Shown: piece after piece, positions 1 to 6,882 of the stretch
Numbering within the stretch: position 1 is the stretch's first letter
Layout of the letters: every line of letters begins with the position of its first letter
Origin: a virus
Length of the DNA stretch: 20,090 nucleotides
Reading direction: 5' to 3' (one strand)
Virus record (IMG/VR): IMGVR_UViG_3300021138_000218
Span: 1-20,090 of that record
Made by a program: the position numbers and the translations under genes
The notes under the pieces: model-generated
Databases searched by the model: none
What the model saw: only the letters and a program-made list of their open reading frames with translations
Told to the model about the DNA's origin: nothing

Positions 1-299
1 TCTGACATCATCTCGCAACTTTTATAATCAAGTTTCAAAACGGAATCTTGACCATTATACAGCGACTCGAGCCATCGCTTGAATTGGATGAACTCGACAT
101 CCCTGTCATTGTGTTGCACACTAAGCCACACCCTGAAATGAAAAATGTGACGATGAGGAGTACCAAGAAACGATACGTCATACATGTCTCCTGTTGCTAG
201 TTTAGGATCTGTTGCGGCCGCTGGATAGCAGTGAATACCTTCTTTTTGGAAGGTAACCCAGATCATTTTATTTGGACGAATATCTTGTTTAATTATCAT
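1..299 (-). CDS. Conserved phage protein of unknown function (3' end missing)
   Basis: The frame opens with ATG at 299 and stays open for 99 codons to the window edge, so the C-terminus is cut off. It overlaps the end of the preceding oxygenase gene by 11 bases, as translationally coupled genes in this block do. The product starts MIIKQDIRPNKMIWVTFQKE and carries a CYPAA segment (about residues 24-28), a histidine-rich strand PHRHIFHF (about 48-55) and an EFIQFKRWLESLY helix (about 69-81). I associate this type with small conserved proteins of T4-like marine phages but know no function. The His-x-His strand followed by an acidic/aromatic helix weakly recalls the T-fold of QueD/6-pyruvoyl-tetrahydropterin synthase; this is only a lead. 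Confidence 0.75.
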   Translation of the reverse strand, partial: MIIKQDIRPNKMIWVTFQKEGIHCYPAAATDPKLATGDMYDVSFLGTPHRHIFHFRVWLSVQHNDRDVEFIQFKRWLESLYNGQDSVLKLDYKSCEMMS

Positions 300-891
300 T
301 GTAGCCTTTCATTAGTTCTTCGACAGTTATACCTTTAATTTTATACATGTACGTATATCTTGCTCCTGCAAAATATCTTGATAATGGTTTTACACAGTGT
401 AGTTGATTTCCTGGAAATATTACTGTTCTATTATATGCTGGAGTTATGACTGCGTCAACACTTATCGGATCGAATAATATAGTTTGTACGTAATCTAATT
501 TCATTTCTGGAATATTACGAGCGTACTTATCGTATAAAAAAGTCTCTCCTCCCCATGTTATATTCCATGTATCTGTAATATAGTTTATTACAGTAACTGA
601 TTCATCGAAATGTGCATCATAATGAGGCCCAGGCTCGAGTCCATATGTTTGTGAGTTAATATATGTTCTATGCGGAACTGTAATATTAGAAAACTTATTT
701 GAAAATTCTTTTAACATTTCATCACATAAGTCTTTAACTAAAGATGGTTTTTCTAATTGGCTAGTCCAATAAAACCTGCCTCCGGAGTCTCCAAAGAAAT
801 ATGAAAATTCGTGTTCATGTAATGCAGTAAACAGCGAATTATATGTGTCTTTATTATAGACATTTTCTAATACAACTATATTATCTTTCAT
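289..891 (-). CDS. Fe(II)/2-oxoglutarate-dependent oxygenase (prolyl-4-hydroxylase-like)
   Basis: This 200-residue protein fits the single-domain phage 2OG-Fe(II) oxygenases, which hydroxylate a protein, base or small molecule using 2-oxoglutarate and O2. The iron site appears complete: an HxD pair at H90/D92 (PHYDAHFD; H94/D96 is the alternative register), a GGETFLY strand at 114-120 that is typical of the jelly roll, and a distal histidine H165 in FPGNQLHCVKPLSR. R172 or R178 is the likely 2-oxoglutarate carboxylate ligand. The substrate cannot be read from sequence. The gene overlaps both neighbours (4 bases upstream, 11 downstream) at the end of the block with the DpdA-like gene and two NAD(P)-type dehydrogenases, which suggests shared chemistry. 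Family assignment is good; the role is open. Confidence 0.8.
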   Translation of the reverse strand: MKDNIVVLENVYNKDTYNSLFTALHEHEFSYFFGDSGGRFYWTSQLEKPSLVKDLCDEMLKEFSNKFSNITVPHRTYINSQTYGLEPGPHYDAHFDESVTVINYITDTWNITWGGETFLYDKYARNIPEMKLDYVQTILFDPISVDAVITPAYNRTVIFPGNQLHCVKPLSRYFAGARYTYMYKIKGITVEELMKGYNDN

Positions 892-1406
892 GTTGGAGTA
901 TCTTGTGTATATTGATCCCAGTAAGTATATTTTTCCTTACTCATTAGATCATGTAGTTGATGAGTCCATACTCCGGGATTAGTCTTACCCCAAGTAAGAT
1001 CATCTAGTTTAAGTGTAGCGTTATAGTTGAATTGATTAATATAAGGTAATTTTACACTAATCATAGGAACAAATCTAGGGTATTCGGAATATCCTGATTC
1101 AAGTACTCCTTCTGCATGCTTGACATCGAAGTCTAGAGTCACCCAATAATCCTCTTTGAGGCAGCCTAGAATGACTTCGTCCCACGCACGATATTCATTA
1201 AATGAAATACTGCCGGGATTAAAACTTTGACTAGTTCCGAAATAGATATGTTTAATTTCGACATCTCGATTTGCCTGTTGTAAGATTTCTTTTAATGGAG
1301 GAGTTCCTACTACAAACAATGTCTTCATGCCATGACAAATAGTATGCTCAACTTCATATCCTGTAAAGTAAACAACATTTTGTCGTTCTTCAGTGTTTAG
1401 TCCCAT
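888..1406 (-). CDS. Conserved phage protein of unknown function, 172 aa
   Basis: The product has 172 residues, begins MGLNTEERQNVVYFTGYEVE and contains HTICHGMKTLFVVG (about 21-34), IYFGTSQSFNP (about 54-64), WVTLDFDVKHAEGVLE (about 88-103) and a C-terminal NPGVWTHQLHDLM. I have the impression of similar proteins in marine T4-like phages, always without a function. It has no signal peptide or membrane segment and looks like a small soluble alpha/beta protein. It sits between the MDR dehydrogenase (10-base overlap) and the oxygenase (4-base overlap), so it is almost certainly co-translated with them. I recognise no catalytic motif. Confidence 0.8.
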   Translation of the reverse strand: MGLNTEERQNVVYFTGYEVEHTICHGMKTLFVVGTPPLKEILQQANRDVEIKHIYFGTSQSFNPGSISFNEYRAWDEVILGCLKEDYWVTLDFDVKHAEGVLESGYSEYPRFVPMISVKLPYINQFNYNATLKLDDLTWGKTNPGVWTHQLHDLMSKEKYTYWDQYTQDTPT

Positions 1407-2302
1407 TTAATATAACCTCTGCTGTAACCCTTCGGACGATTAACGCCATCCGCAAACGCTTGTTCCCACTCTGTAGTACGATTGTAACACTTTGTCCAGA
1501 AAGAATCAACTTCTATGTAGCCATTTTCAATAAAGAATTTTGCCATTCTCATACATTCGATGAAATAAGGATTGCGTGGACTTGGTTTGATAGTAGTAAC
1601 AGCTTTCCAAAGTTGTGATTGTGCTTCTTGTTTACTCACTGCTTTACCCACTCCGTCGATAATCAGTGCATTGTTATTTAGGTTAATATCTATACCTAGT
1701 TCATAATTTCCGCTAAGATCTACTACAACATCATAATTTTCAATGGTGCTAGATAACAGTCTGGTACCCCATAGATCTTTATTGCTATGTCCTAAAACAT
1801 CGACGTGAAAGATATATCCATTAAGACGCATAGCATGATAGGCGACCCAAGCAAGGAAACCACTACCGATAATTAACATACGTGTGTTTTCACTGCGACC
1901 CTGTCTGTCTAATAATTGATCTTTAGCCTGATTAATAAGGTTAAGACCACATGCCACTGGTTCTAAAATATATTTTGGATCAGCCTCGGGTACTTTTACA
2001 AATTCTTCTATACGTACATTGTAATAATCGGCATACGCAGGTTCGCCTCGTGTTGCTACAATATCGCCTATTTGTGTATTAGCAATACCCATACCTACTT
2101 TAGTTACTACACCTACTCCTTCATGCCCTTGCATGTTTAATGGCAATGGTCCAAATTCTCCCATCATCATATCGATATCGCTACGACATACACCAGTCAT
2201 TAATGCTCGAACTTCGATTTCGAATTGTCCAGGATTGGGTTTATCGAACTCTACTTCTTCAAACCAGCCTTGACCAGTTGTTTGTAAACACTTTACTTTC
2301 AT
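1397..2302 (-). CDS. Zinc-type medium-chain dehydrogenase/reductase (alcohol/sorbitol dehydrogenase-like)
   Basis: The 301-residue product has the two-domain MDR layout. A GroES-like catalytic domain carries GVCRSDID (C39, candidate zinc ligand), the family signature GHEGVGVV at 59-66 (H60, E61) and LEPVACG at 113-119 (E114). A Rossmann domain starts near LIIGSGFLAW (143-152). Known members oxidise alcohols or polyols, or reduce carbonyls, with NAD(P)H. The four-cysteine structural zinc lobe is absent and the protein is shorter than the usual 340-380 residues, mainly in the coenzyme domain. The third glycine of the usual GxGxxG is replaced. It overlaps the Gfo/Idh/MocA gene by 4 bases, and the pair may act in succession on one sugar or sugar-like substrate. 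The substrate is unknown. Confidence 0.82.
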   Translation of the reverse strand: MKVKCLQTTGQGWFEEVEFDKPNPGQFEIEVRALMTGVCRSDIDMMMGEFGPLPLNMQGHEGVGVVTKVGMGIANTQIGDIVATRGEPAYADYYNVRIEEFVKVPEADPKYILEPVACGLNLINQAKDQLLDRQGRSENTRMLIIGSGFLAWVAYHAMRLNGYIFHVDVLGHSNKDLWGTRLLSSTIENYDVVVDLSGNYELGIDINLNNNALIIDGVGKAVSKQEAQSQLWKAVTTIKPSPRNPYFIECMRMAKFFIENGYIEVDSFWTKCYNRTTEWEQAFADGVNRPKGYSRGYIKWD

Positions 2303-3180
2303 AATTCTTCTATTCTTTCATGTATCCAGAGATCAATATCATATTGTCGTAGCCAGAATTCATAATTATCTTCATTATTAATAGCATCTTGAATCATAGA
2401 TTCGTACGCATCTGCAGGACACCAACCTAATTCAAATCGTTCTACACTATTATCTTGCATAATAAACTCAATAGAACTATCTTCAGTATCCATATTACGC
2501 CAGTCGGCATAACAACCCCATTTATTACCGAAGTCTATATGGCATACATCGTCGATATCGTATGTTCCATTAGGATTAATTGTACCATAATCGGTACTAG
2601 TAATGTCTTCTAACCGCCATTTCATCTGCGAAGATTTACCATTTACTGATTCTTTACGCCAAGATGGGTTTAATGCAATATATAAACTTAGCAAGTGGGG
2701 CATTAAATCTCTACTAACTCCACCGAATGCCAGTTTGCGTGTAGTGAACCAACTACCTGGGCTAGGAATACAATTTTTTCTAATCCATCGTATGTTCACA
2801 ATCTTAGCTTTATTTGCTAATTTTTGTAAATCGACAATATTACTCCGCCACATATTATTTTTAACCATCATAAATCGTGTTTGCGGAAATGTGCCTATTA
2901 GTTTAGCCCATGTAAGACTAGTAGCAACACCTGGTTTTTCGATAAAAATCATTTTTGTACAAGGTGCCAGTTTAGCCGCAAGTTCAAAATGAGTAAAATT
3001 GGGAGTACAAATATGGGCTGTGTCAAACATATAGCATTTAGCAATAGCATCTTCTACAGTTAGGAAATCTGCGCCTTTACCGGGATCGCTATCTACTGTA
3101 ACAACTCCATGTCTAAGGTTCTTTAATACTTTAGCATATAAATTACCTATACCCATTCCGACAATAAGACTAGTTTTCAT
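2299..3180 (-). CDS. Gfo/Idh/MocA-family NAD(P)-dependent oxidoreductase
   Basis: The N-terminus SLIVGMGIGNLYAKVL is a Rossmann dinucleotide-binding turn. HICTPNFTH (57-64) and the hallmark EKP (81-83, in FIEKPGVAT) identify the Gfo/Idh/MocA family, whose members oxidise or reduce sugars, inositols and nucleotide sugars. The 293-residue length is a little short for the family (330-400). The C-terminal half should form the substrate-binding sheet, but I see no motif that fixes the substrate. The gene overlaps the upstream BPSL0761-like gene by 11 bases and the downstream MDR gene by 4. Two dehydrogenases of different folds side by side in a phage are unusual and suggest a dedicated small-molecule modification route. 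Confidence 0.82.
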   Translation of the reverse strand: MKTSLIVGMGIGNLYAKVLKNLRHGVVTVDSDPGKGADFLTVEDAIAKCYMFDTAHICTPNFTHFELAAKLAPCTKMIFIEKPGVATSLTWAKLIGTFPQTRFMMVKNNMWRSNIVDLQKLANKAKIVNIRWIRKNCIPSPGSWFTTRKLAFGGVSRDLMPHLLSLYIALNPSWRKESVNGKSSQMKWRLEDITSTDYGTINPNGTYDIDDVCHIDFGNKWGCYADWRNMDTEDSSIEFIMQDNSVERFELGWCPADAYESMIQDAINNEDNYEFWLRQYDIDLWIHERIEEL

Positions 3181-3430
3181 TTGTGAACTTCTTTCCTTCT
3201 TCCCAATACTTGATCATGCGACTAACATCTTCCATACGTTCTTGTACAACATGTGGAGCCGCACGTTCTAATTCTTTTAAATTATGATAACTAGGATAAT
3301 GGCGTAAGCACCGACGAGCGTCCTCGCGTATTTTTTTTGAAACACGTGGAGTCTTTTTTGGATCTAATAGACTTTCTAAAAACTCTTCAGTTCGCTGTAT
3401 GCTTCTAAATCGTTCGTCAGGTAATGTCAT
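3170..3430 (-). CDS. BPSL0761-like small protein
   Basis: I place the start at the ATG at 3430, giving an 86-residue protein beginning MTLPDERFRSIQRTEEFL. A GAGG lies about nine bases upstream, and the N-terminus matches the MT-x-P-x-ER-x-R-x-(3,4)-T-x-EFL pattern I know from BPSL0761-family proteins. A GTG two codons earlier (3436) is also possible. The RRCLRHYP segment (about 40-47) is the second family hallmark. The family is found in bacteria and phages and has no established role. It is helical, highly charged and likely a nucleic-acid- or protein-binding accessory. It overlaps the end of the DpdA-like gene by 14 bases, so it is translated with it and could be an accessory to that enzyme; that is inference. 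Confidence 0.75.
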   Translation of the reverse strand: MTLPDERFRSIQRTEEFLESLLDPKKTPRVSKKIREDARRCLRHYPSYHNLKELERAAPHVVQERMEDVSRMIKYWEEGKKFTNEN

Positions 3431-4973
3431 GTACACTAGCCTCTAAATCATCGAGTTTATCGGAGACTTCGTCATCAAAGTCTGGCTCTTCTTCTGATTT
3501 TACAGGATCTACATCCACTTCGTCAAATAGTTCGAAGTATTTTGTTGTGGCATTAACTGTTCGTTTTCCAGTATAACCACGTGTTCCGGGAATAGCCATC
3601 CAGAATTTACTAAATTCTTCAATAATAGAGTCGGCGGTTCCTCGATCACTTGTGGCAAATATAGCTTCGATAACGTCTTTTACATATAATCTATCAAACT
3701 TTTCTTGAACTAACATAGTTGGACACAATCCGGCATCATATTGACGATTGGCTTCCTGTACAGCATTGATATGCATCCAAACATTATGGCCCATCATGAT
3801 AGCATAAGTGAAACTATCCCAACTAGTCTTGCCTACTTTACCAATTTTGTTAACATCATTTGGTCCGTATATGCAGATTTCATTTACTTTAACACCATCC
3901 ATGATAGGACTTGTTTCAAAATTAGAAAAATGTTTATCTTGCACTACTACATCCTGAAATAGTCTCGTGTCATTTTTGTATTTTTTATTATCAAGTGAAG
4001 GTAACATACGATATAACCATTTTTCTCTATCTTTAATTTCTGTTTGTACATAAATCTGTCCATTAGCAGTTGCTAAGAACGGACTTGCACAGTCAAAACT
4101 AATAGTAAAGTCGCTGTTATGATACTTACGAACTGCACGTTGTATATCTGTTAAGATTAATGCCCATTCGAGTTTACTAGTTCCTAAGAAGTGCATCCAA
4201 TCTTGTTCACCTTTTTCAAGCAATCCATCAAACCTTAATGCCACTAGACGTTTTAGAGTCAAGTGAATGTCGCACATGTTTTGCCCGCCCATGCCCCAAC
4301 CATTAAAATGACGACCAGGATATTGTTTTGGATCACAGTATTTCTTCATATGCTGATACCAACCTTCTGCATCGGTATGATTTTCACCTTGCAGTACGTT
4401 TAAGAACTTGCAATTACCATTACGATTATTAATAAAGTAATCATTATTAATAAATGTAGCGTTTACTGCTTCTGCGTATGTACTAATACCAGTAGCTTTA
4501 GCACCTGCCGGACTACGAGCAACCCACGCTGGAACATCGAGGCACATACCATAATCCATAAGTGAATCCATCCACTTAAGAACGGCTTCACGTTTCTTCT
4601 GTGCCTTAGGACAGTTAGGATTTTTCCAGTCACCTTCCCACTTACCTTTACCAATTTGGAAGCCACCTGAATCACCTAGCACCCAACTAGTCGAGCGATT
4701 GCGATTGCGGAACATGTCTTCGCTAGGATCGGGTTTATTCAAATCTAAATTAGCATGACCTGCACTATACAAACAATGGTCATAGTAAAATGCCGCATTA
4801 GGATCTAGATAATTCATAGCTTCAATCCCCATAGGGCCAAAGCTAGCAGGAATACGTGCTGGATCTACATAAGGTCCAAATCGTTGCTTGCCTATATAAG
4901 TGCTATAGAATCCTGATGTTGCCGGCAGGAAGTATGCGTAATCGTTTTGTGTAGCTGTTAAATTCTTATTCAT
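3417..4973 (-). CDS. dpdA-like: Guanine transglycosylase-like protein (TGT/DpdA type)
   Basis: The 518-residue product shows landmarks of the tRNA-guanine transglycosylase fold: DSGGFQ (101-106; bases 4656-4673), LDVPAW (145-150), a LQGENH loop (194-199), GWGMGG (225-230), a FLGTSKLEW segment like the TGT RYLMG region, and FDCASP with D294 (bases 4092-4094). In TGT the aspartates of DSGGFQ and FDC are catalytic, and both are kept. The CxCxxC...H zinc site of TGT is not evident. Phage homologues (DpdA) insert 7-deazaguanines into DNA, so DNA base exchange is the favoured role, with tRNA as the alternative. An acidic tail (about 480-518) is unlike TGT. The ATG at 4973 is chosen because it forms a TAATG overlap with the upstream stop; a TTG at 5006 would add 11 residues. 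Confidence 0.7.
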   Translation of the reverse strand: MNKNLTATQNDYAYFLPATSGFYSTYIGKQRFGPYVDPARIPASFGPMGIEAMNYLDPNAAFYYDHCLYSAGHANLDLNKPDPSEDMFRNRNRSTSWVLGDSGGFQIGKGKWEGDWKNPNCPKAQKKREAVLKWMDSLMDYGMCLDVPAWVARSPAGAKATGISTYAEAVNATFINNDYFINNRNGNCKFLNVLQGENHTDAEGWYQHMKKYCDPKQYPGRHFNGWGMGGQNMCDIHLTLKRLVALRFDGLLEKGEQDWMHFLGTSKLEWALILTDIQRAVRKYHNSDFTISFDCASPFLATANGQIYVQTEIKDREKWLYRMLPSLDNKKYKNDTRLFQDVVVQDKHFSNFETSPIMDGVKVNEICIYGPNDVNKIGKVGKTSWDSFTYAIMMGHNVWMHINAVQEANRQYDAGLCPTMLVQEKFDRLYVKDVIEAIFATSDRGTADSIIEEFSKFWMAIPGTRGYTGKRTVNATTKYFELFDEVDVDPVKSEEEPDFDDEVSDKLDDLEASVHDIT

Positions 4974-5326
4974 TATTGTACCAAATGTTGTGCTATTACC
5001 ATACAACTAAGCCAAATCCATAAAGTGTTAAAACCTACTAGTGTAGGTAATGCTTTCTTTTCTGAAACCCATATAAGCATAGCAGATGTAAAAAGTGTAA
5101 TAAAATATAATTGCCATATATTTAGACCAAATACAAGACCGGGAACAATTACTATTGCCTTGGCAAACCAACTAGCCGCTTCAACAATGTTATATGAAGT
5201 CCAATAGTCTTTGCGAAACCAATTAGAATAACATTCTCGGATTGCCGTAAATGTAATGTGATTATAAATCACAAATACAATAACCGATGTAATTATTGAA
5301 GCGAATAGTATTTGATTCAATGACAT
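4973..5326 (-). CDS. Small four-helix membrane protein, unknown function
   Basis: The 117-residue protein is almost entirely hydrophobic, with four likely transmembrane segments at about 5-23, 48-68, 70-87 and 93-113. They are separated by short polar loops, including SNWFRKDYWTSY (34-45), which should be cytoplasmic by its positive charges. There is no cleavable signal peptide and no motif I recognise. The start codon overlaps the clamp gene stop by one base (TAATG), and its own stop overlaps the DpdA-like start in the same way, so it is coupled between them. It could be a membrane anchor, transporter-like or host-envelope protein; the sequence does not decide. Confidence 0.75.
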   Translation of the reverse strand: MSLNQILFASIITSVIVFVIYNHITFTAIRECYSNWFRKDYWTSYNIVEAASWFAKAIVIVPGLVFGLNIWQLYFITLFTSAMLIWVSEKKALPTLVGFNTLWIWLSCMVIAQHLVQ

Positions 5327-6057
5327 TATTTAGATTGTGCTGGCAAAATATATTCGTATACTGCAATGCCGCTATCTACTGTAATATTTAAAGCACCTTG
5401 ATCTGCAATTCGCATAGTTTTATCACCGTTTAAATTCAATATACTTAACACCTGTGCAACTGGCCATGCCCATTTTTGTTTTAATTTACCAGTGACACCT
5501 GCTTGAAAAACAAATGATCCTGCGTGTGTGCTTGCATCTCCGAAGCTAAACACTAAGTTACTATTATCTGTGCTAACTTGGAATGTTGGTTCTTCTGTAT
5601 GTGCTGCCGCTTGGAACTTTAAGCGTTGTATACTTGCCATAGTTGGCTCGAATTCAATATCCCATTTAGCACCTTTGAACTTAACAGTTTTCAACATGTC
5701 ATTAATAATTTCTGAATTCATAAAACGATAATCGTTTTGGAAATCACCAGCACCATTTTTAAAATGCAAACCTGTTGGAATCTCTTCTCCGTTACGTTCC
5801 TGTTTAACTACTGCAATAGTGAAGTTTTCTTTGTATTCAGGGCATTTCAAATGAGTATCTAATTTATTTAGATTAGGCATTCCGAATGTTCCGACTAAAT
5901 CTTCAACTGGATCTTTTGTTTTAGCGTTAAGGATAACACTACGATCCTCTGCCATCGATTCAATATTAGTTTCAGTATCAGTTGCTGATATTTTAACTAG
6001 AGGCAAATTGCCTAAACTATGTGTGTGTGCTACTAGGTCTTGTAAAAAGTCTTTCAT
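5326..6057 (-). CDS. 45: Sliding clamp, T4 gp45-like DNA polymerase processivity factor
   Basis: The 243-residue product matches the length (T4 gp45 is 228) and general pattern of T4-type clamps, which form a trimeric ring that holds the polymerase on DNA and, in T4, also activates late transcription. Recognisable parts are the N-terminal helix MKDFLQDLVAHTHSLG, the central IQRLKFQAAAH region, the GSFVFQAG strand and the C-terminal region ALNITVDSGIAVYEYILPAQ. I chose the ATG at 6057, since GGAG lies six bases upstream of it. The earlier ATG at 6069 (four more residues) sits about where the promoter at 6078-6105 should start transcription, leaving it no ribosome binding site. It is the first gene of its block, consistent with high expression. 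Confidence 0.88.
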   Translation of the reverse strand: MKDFLQDLVAHTHSLGNLPLVKISATDTETNIESMAEDRSVILNAKTKDPVEDLVGTFGMPNLNKLDTHLKCPEYKENFTIAVVKQERNGEEIPTGLHFKNGAGDFQNDYRFMNSEIINDMLKTVKFKGAKWDIEFEPTMASIQRLKFQAAAHTEEPTFQVSTDNSNLVFSFGDASTHAGSFVFQAGVTGKLKQKWAWPVAQVLSILNLNGDKTMRIADQGALNITVDSGIAVYEYILPAQSK

Positions 6058-6063
6058 ATGATT

Positions 6064-6067
6064 CTCC
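6064..6067 (-). promoter_or_regulatory. Ribosome binding site of the clamp gene (GGAG)
   Basis: GGAG lies six bases before the ATG at 6057 and within the first codons of the alternative ATG at 6069. This decides the start: the downstream ATG has a well-placed Shine-Dalgarno sequence and the upstream one does not. Confidence 0.65.
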
Positions 6068-6077
6068 ATGTTTTGTT

Positions 6078-6105
6078 ATTATATAGGTTTTTCTGACAAT
6101 GTCAA
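6078..6105 (-). promoter_or_regulatory. Sigma70-type promoter for the clamp block
   Basis: On the coding strand the -35 box TTGACA (6105-6100) and the -10 box TATAAT (6083-6078) are both perfect consensus, with a 16-base spacer. Transcription should start near 6070-6072, just ahead of the clamp gene. The -35 box contains the TGA stop codon (6104-6102) of the preceding dehydrogenase gene, and a short palindrome TGACA-T-TGTCA (6094-6104) covers it. Confidence 0.7.
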
Positions 6106-6881
6106 GGATTTTTCCTAACCTTTTTGTTATATTTTATTGCTGATTCTACCAATGTATGTGATACTTGTAATGTATCAGCATAATGAACAAATGCTTTAGT
6201 ATCTTTTGGAAAACAAGCTCCACCAAAACCACGTTCTCCATCGGGCCCAGGTACCATCATGTGACTGTTACCTATTCTATTATCATGTGTTAATATTTGT
6301 CGGATCAGATCATAGTCTGCACCGTTTAATTTACACATATCATAAAGTTGATTAAAAAATGCTACCTTAACACTTAGGAAACAATTAGTAGCATATTTGA
6401 TCATGCTGGCTTCTGTAATACTAGTATTGAATATTAGTTTTAGTTTAGGGCATGATTCTTGAAATAATGTTTGCCACATTCCCTCAGGATCATCACCTCC
6501 GACGACCATATAAGTTTGATTTTTAAAATCTTCATTGGCACTAACAGCACGTAAAAATTCTGGACTATAACAAATATTATGATTAGGATAATTCATTAAT
6601 AGTCTTTCTAAATAATTAGGCGGCACTGTGCATTTTAACAATACTGGAACATGAACTGGAACAGTATCCATGACTTGATATATTTGATTTACATCACAGT
6701 CTCCTGTTTCAGTACTAGGTGTTCCAACACAAATAACTACACCCTCTGCATATTTAAAATCAGATACGATATTGTCATTTATCCTCGGATCACATATATG
6801 TAAGATAGCGTGATCTTTTATTGCATTAGCAACTGCCTTACCTACAAACCCATATCCTGCAATTATTATTTCTCTTTTCAT
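6102..6881 (-). CDS. UDP-glucose/GDP-mannose dehydrogenase-family protein, short form
   Basis: The N-terminus IIIAGYGFVGKAVA is the NAD-binding Rossmann turn, followed by VICVGTPSTETGDCD (49-63). The central domain has SITEASMIKYATNCFLSVKVAFFNQ (K162, N166) and GFGGACFPKD with catalytic C223. Full-length enzymes oxidise the sugar C6 hydroxyl of UDP-glucose or GDP-mannose to the acid in two NAD+ steps. At 259 residues this protein ends soon after the catalytic and central helical domains and lacks the C-terminal nucleotide-sugar-binding domain of the usual 390-450-residue enzyme. The reading frame is intact with no remnant of the missing part, so this looks like a settled short form rather than a fresh break. 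It starts one base after gene 43 ends. Confidence 0.83.
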   Translation of the reverse strand: MKREIIIAGYGFVGKAVANAIKDHAILHICDPRINDNIVSDFKYAEGVVICVGTPSTETGDCDVNQIYQVMDTVPVHVPVLLKCTVPPNYLERLLMNYPNHNICYSPEFLRAVSANEDFKNQTYMVVGGDDPEGMWQTLFQESCPKLKLIFNTSITEASMIKYATNCFLSVKVAFFNQLYDMCKLNGADYDLIRQILTHDNRIGNSHMMVPGPDGERGFGGACFPKDTKAFVHYADTLQVSHTLVESAIKYNKKVRKNP

Positions 6882-6882
6882 A

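Noticed and set aside
2603-2992. Open frames on the plus strand here and elsewhere (for example 15037-15693, 10907-11206, 12516-12827)
   Set aside because: They lie fully opposite well-supported minus-strand genes, have hydrophobic or low-complexity products typical of antisense frames, and lack convincing ribosome binding sites and recognisable domains.
4974-5006. Upstream TTG start for the DpdA-like gene
   Set aside because: It would add 11 residues and a 34-base overlap. The ATG at 4973 forms the TAATG junction used repeatedly in this window, and the added residues show no family feature.
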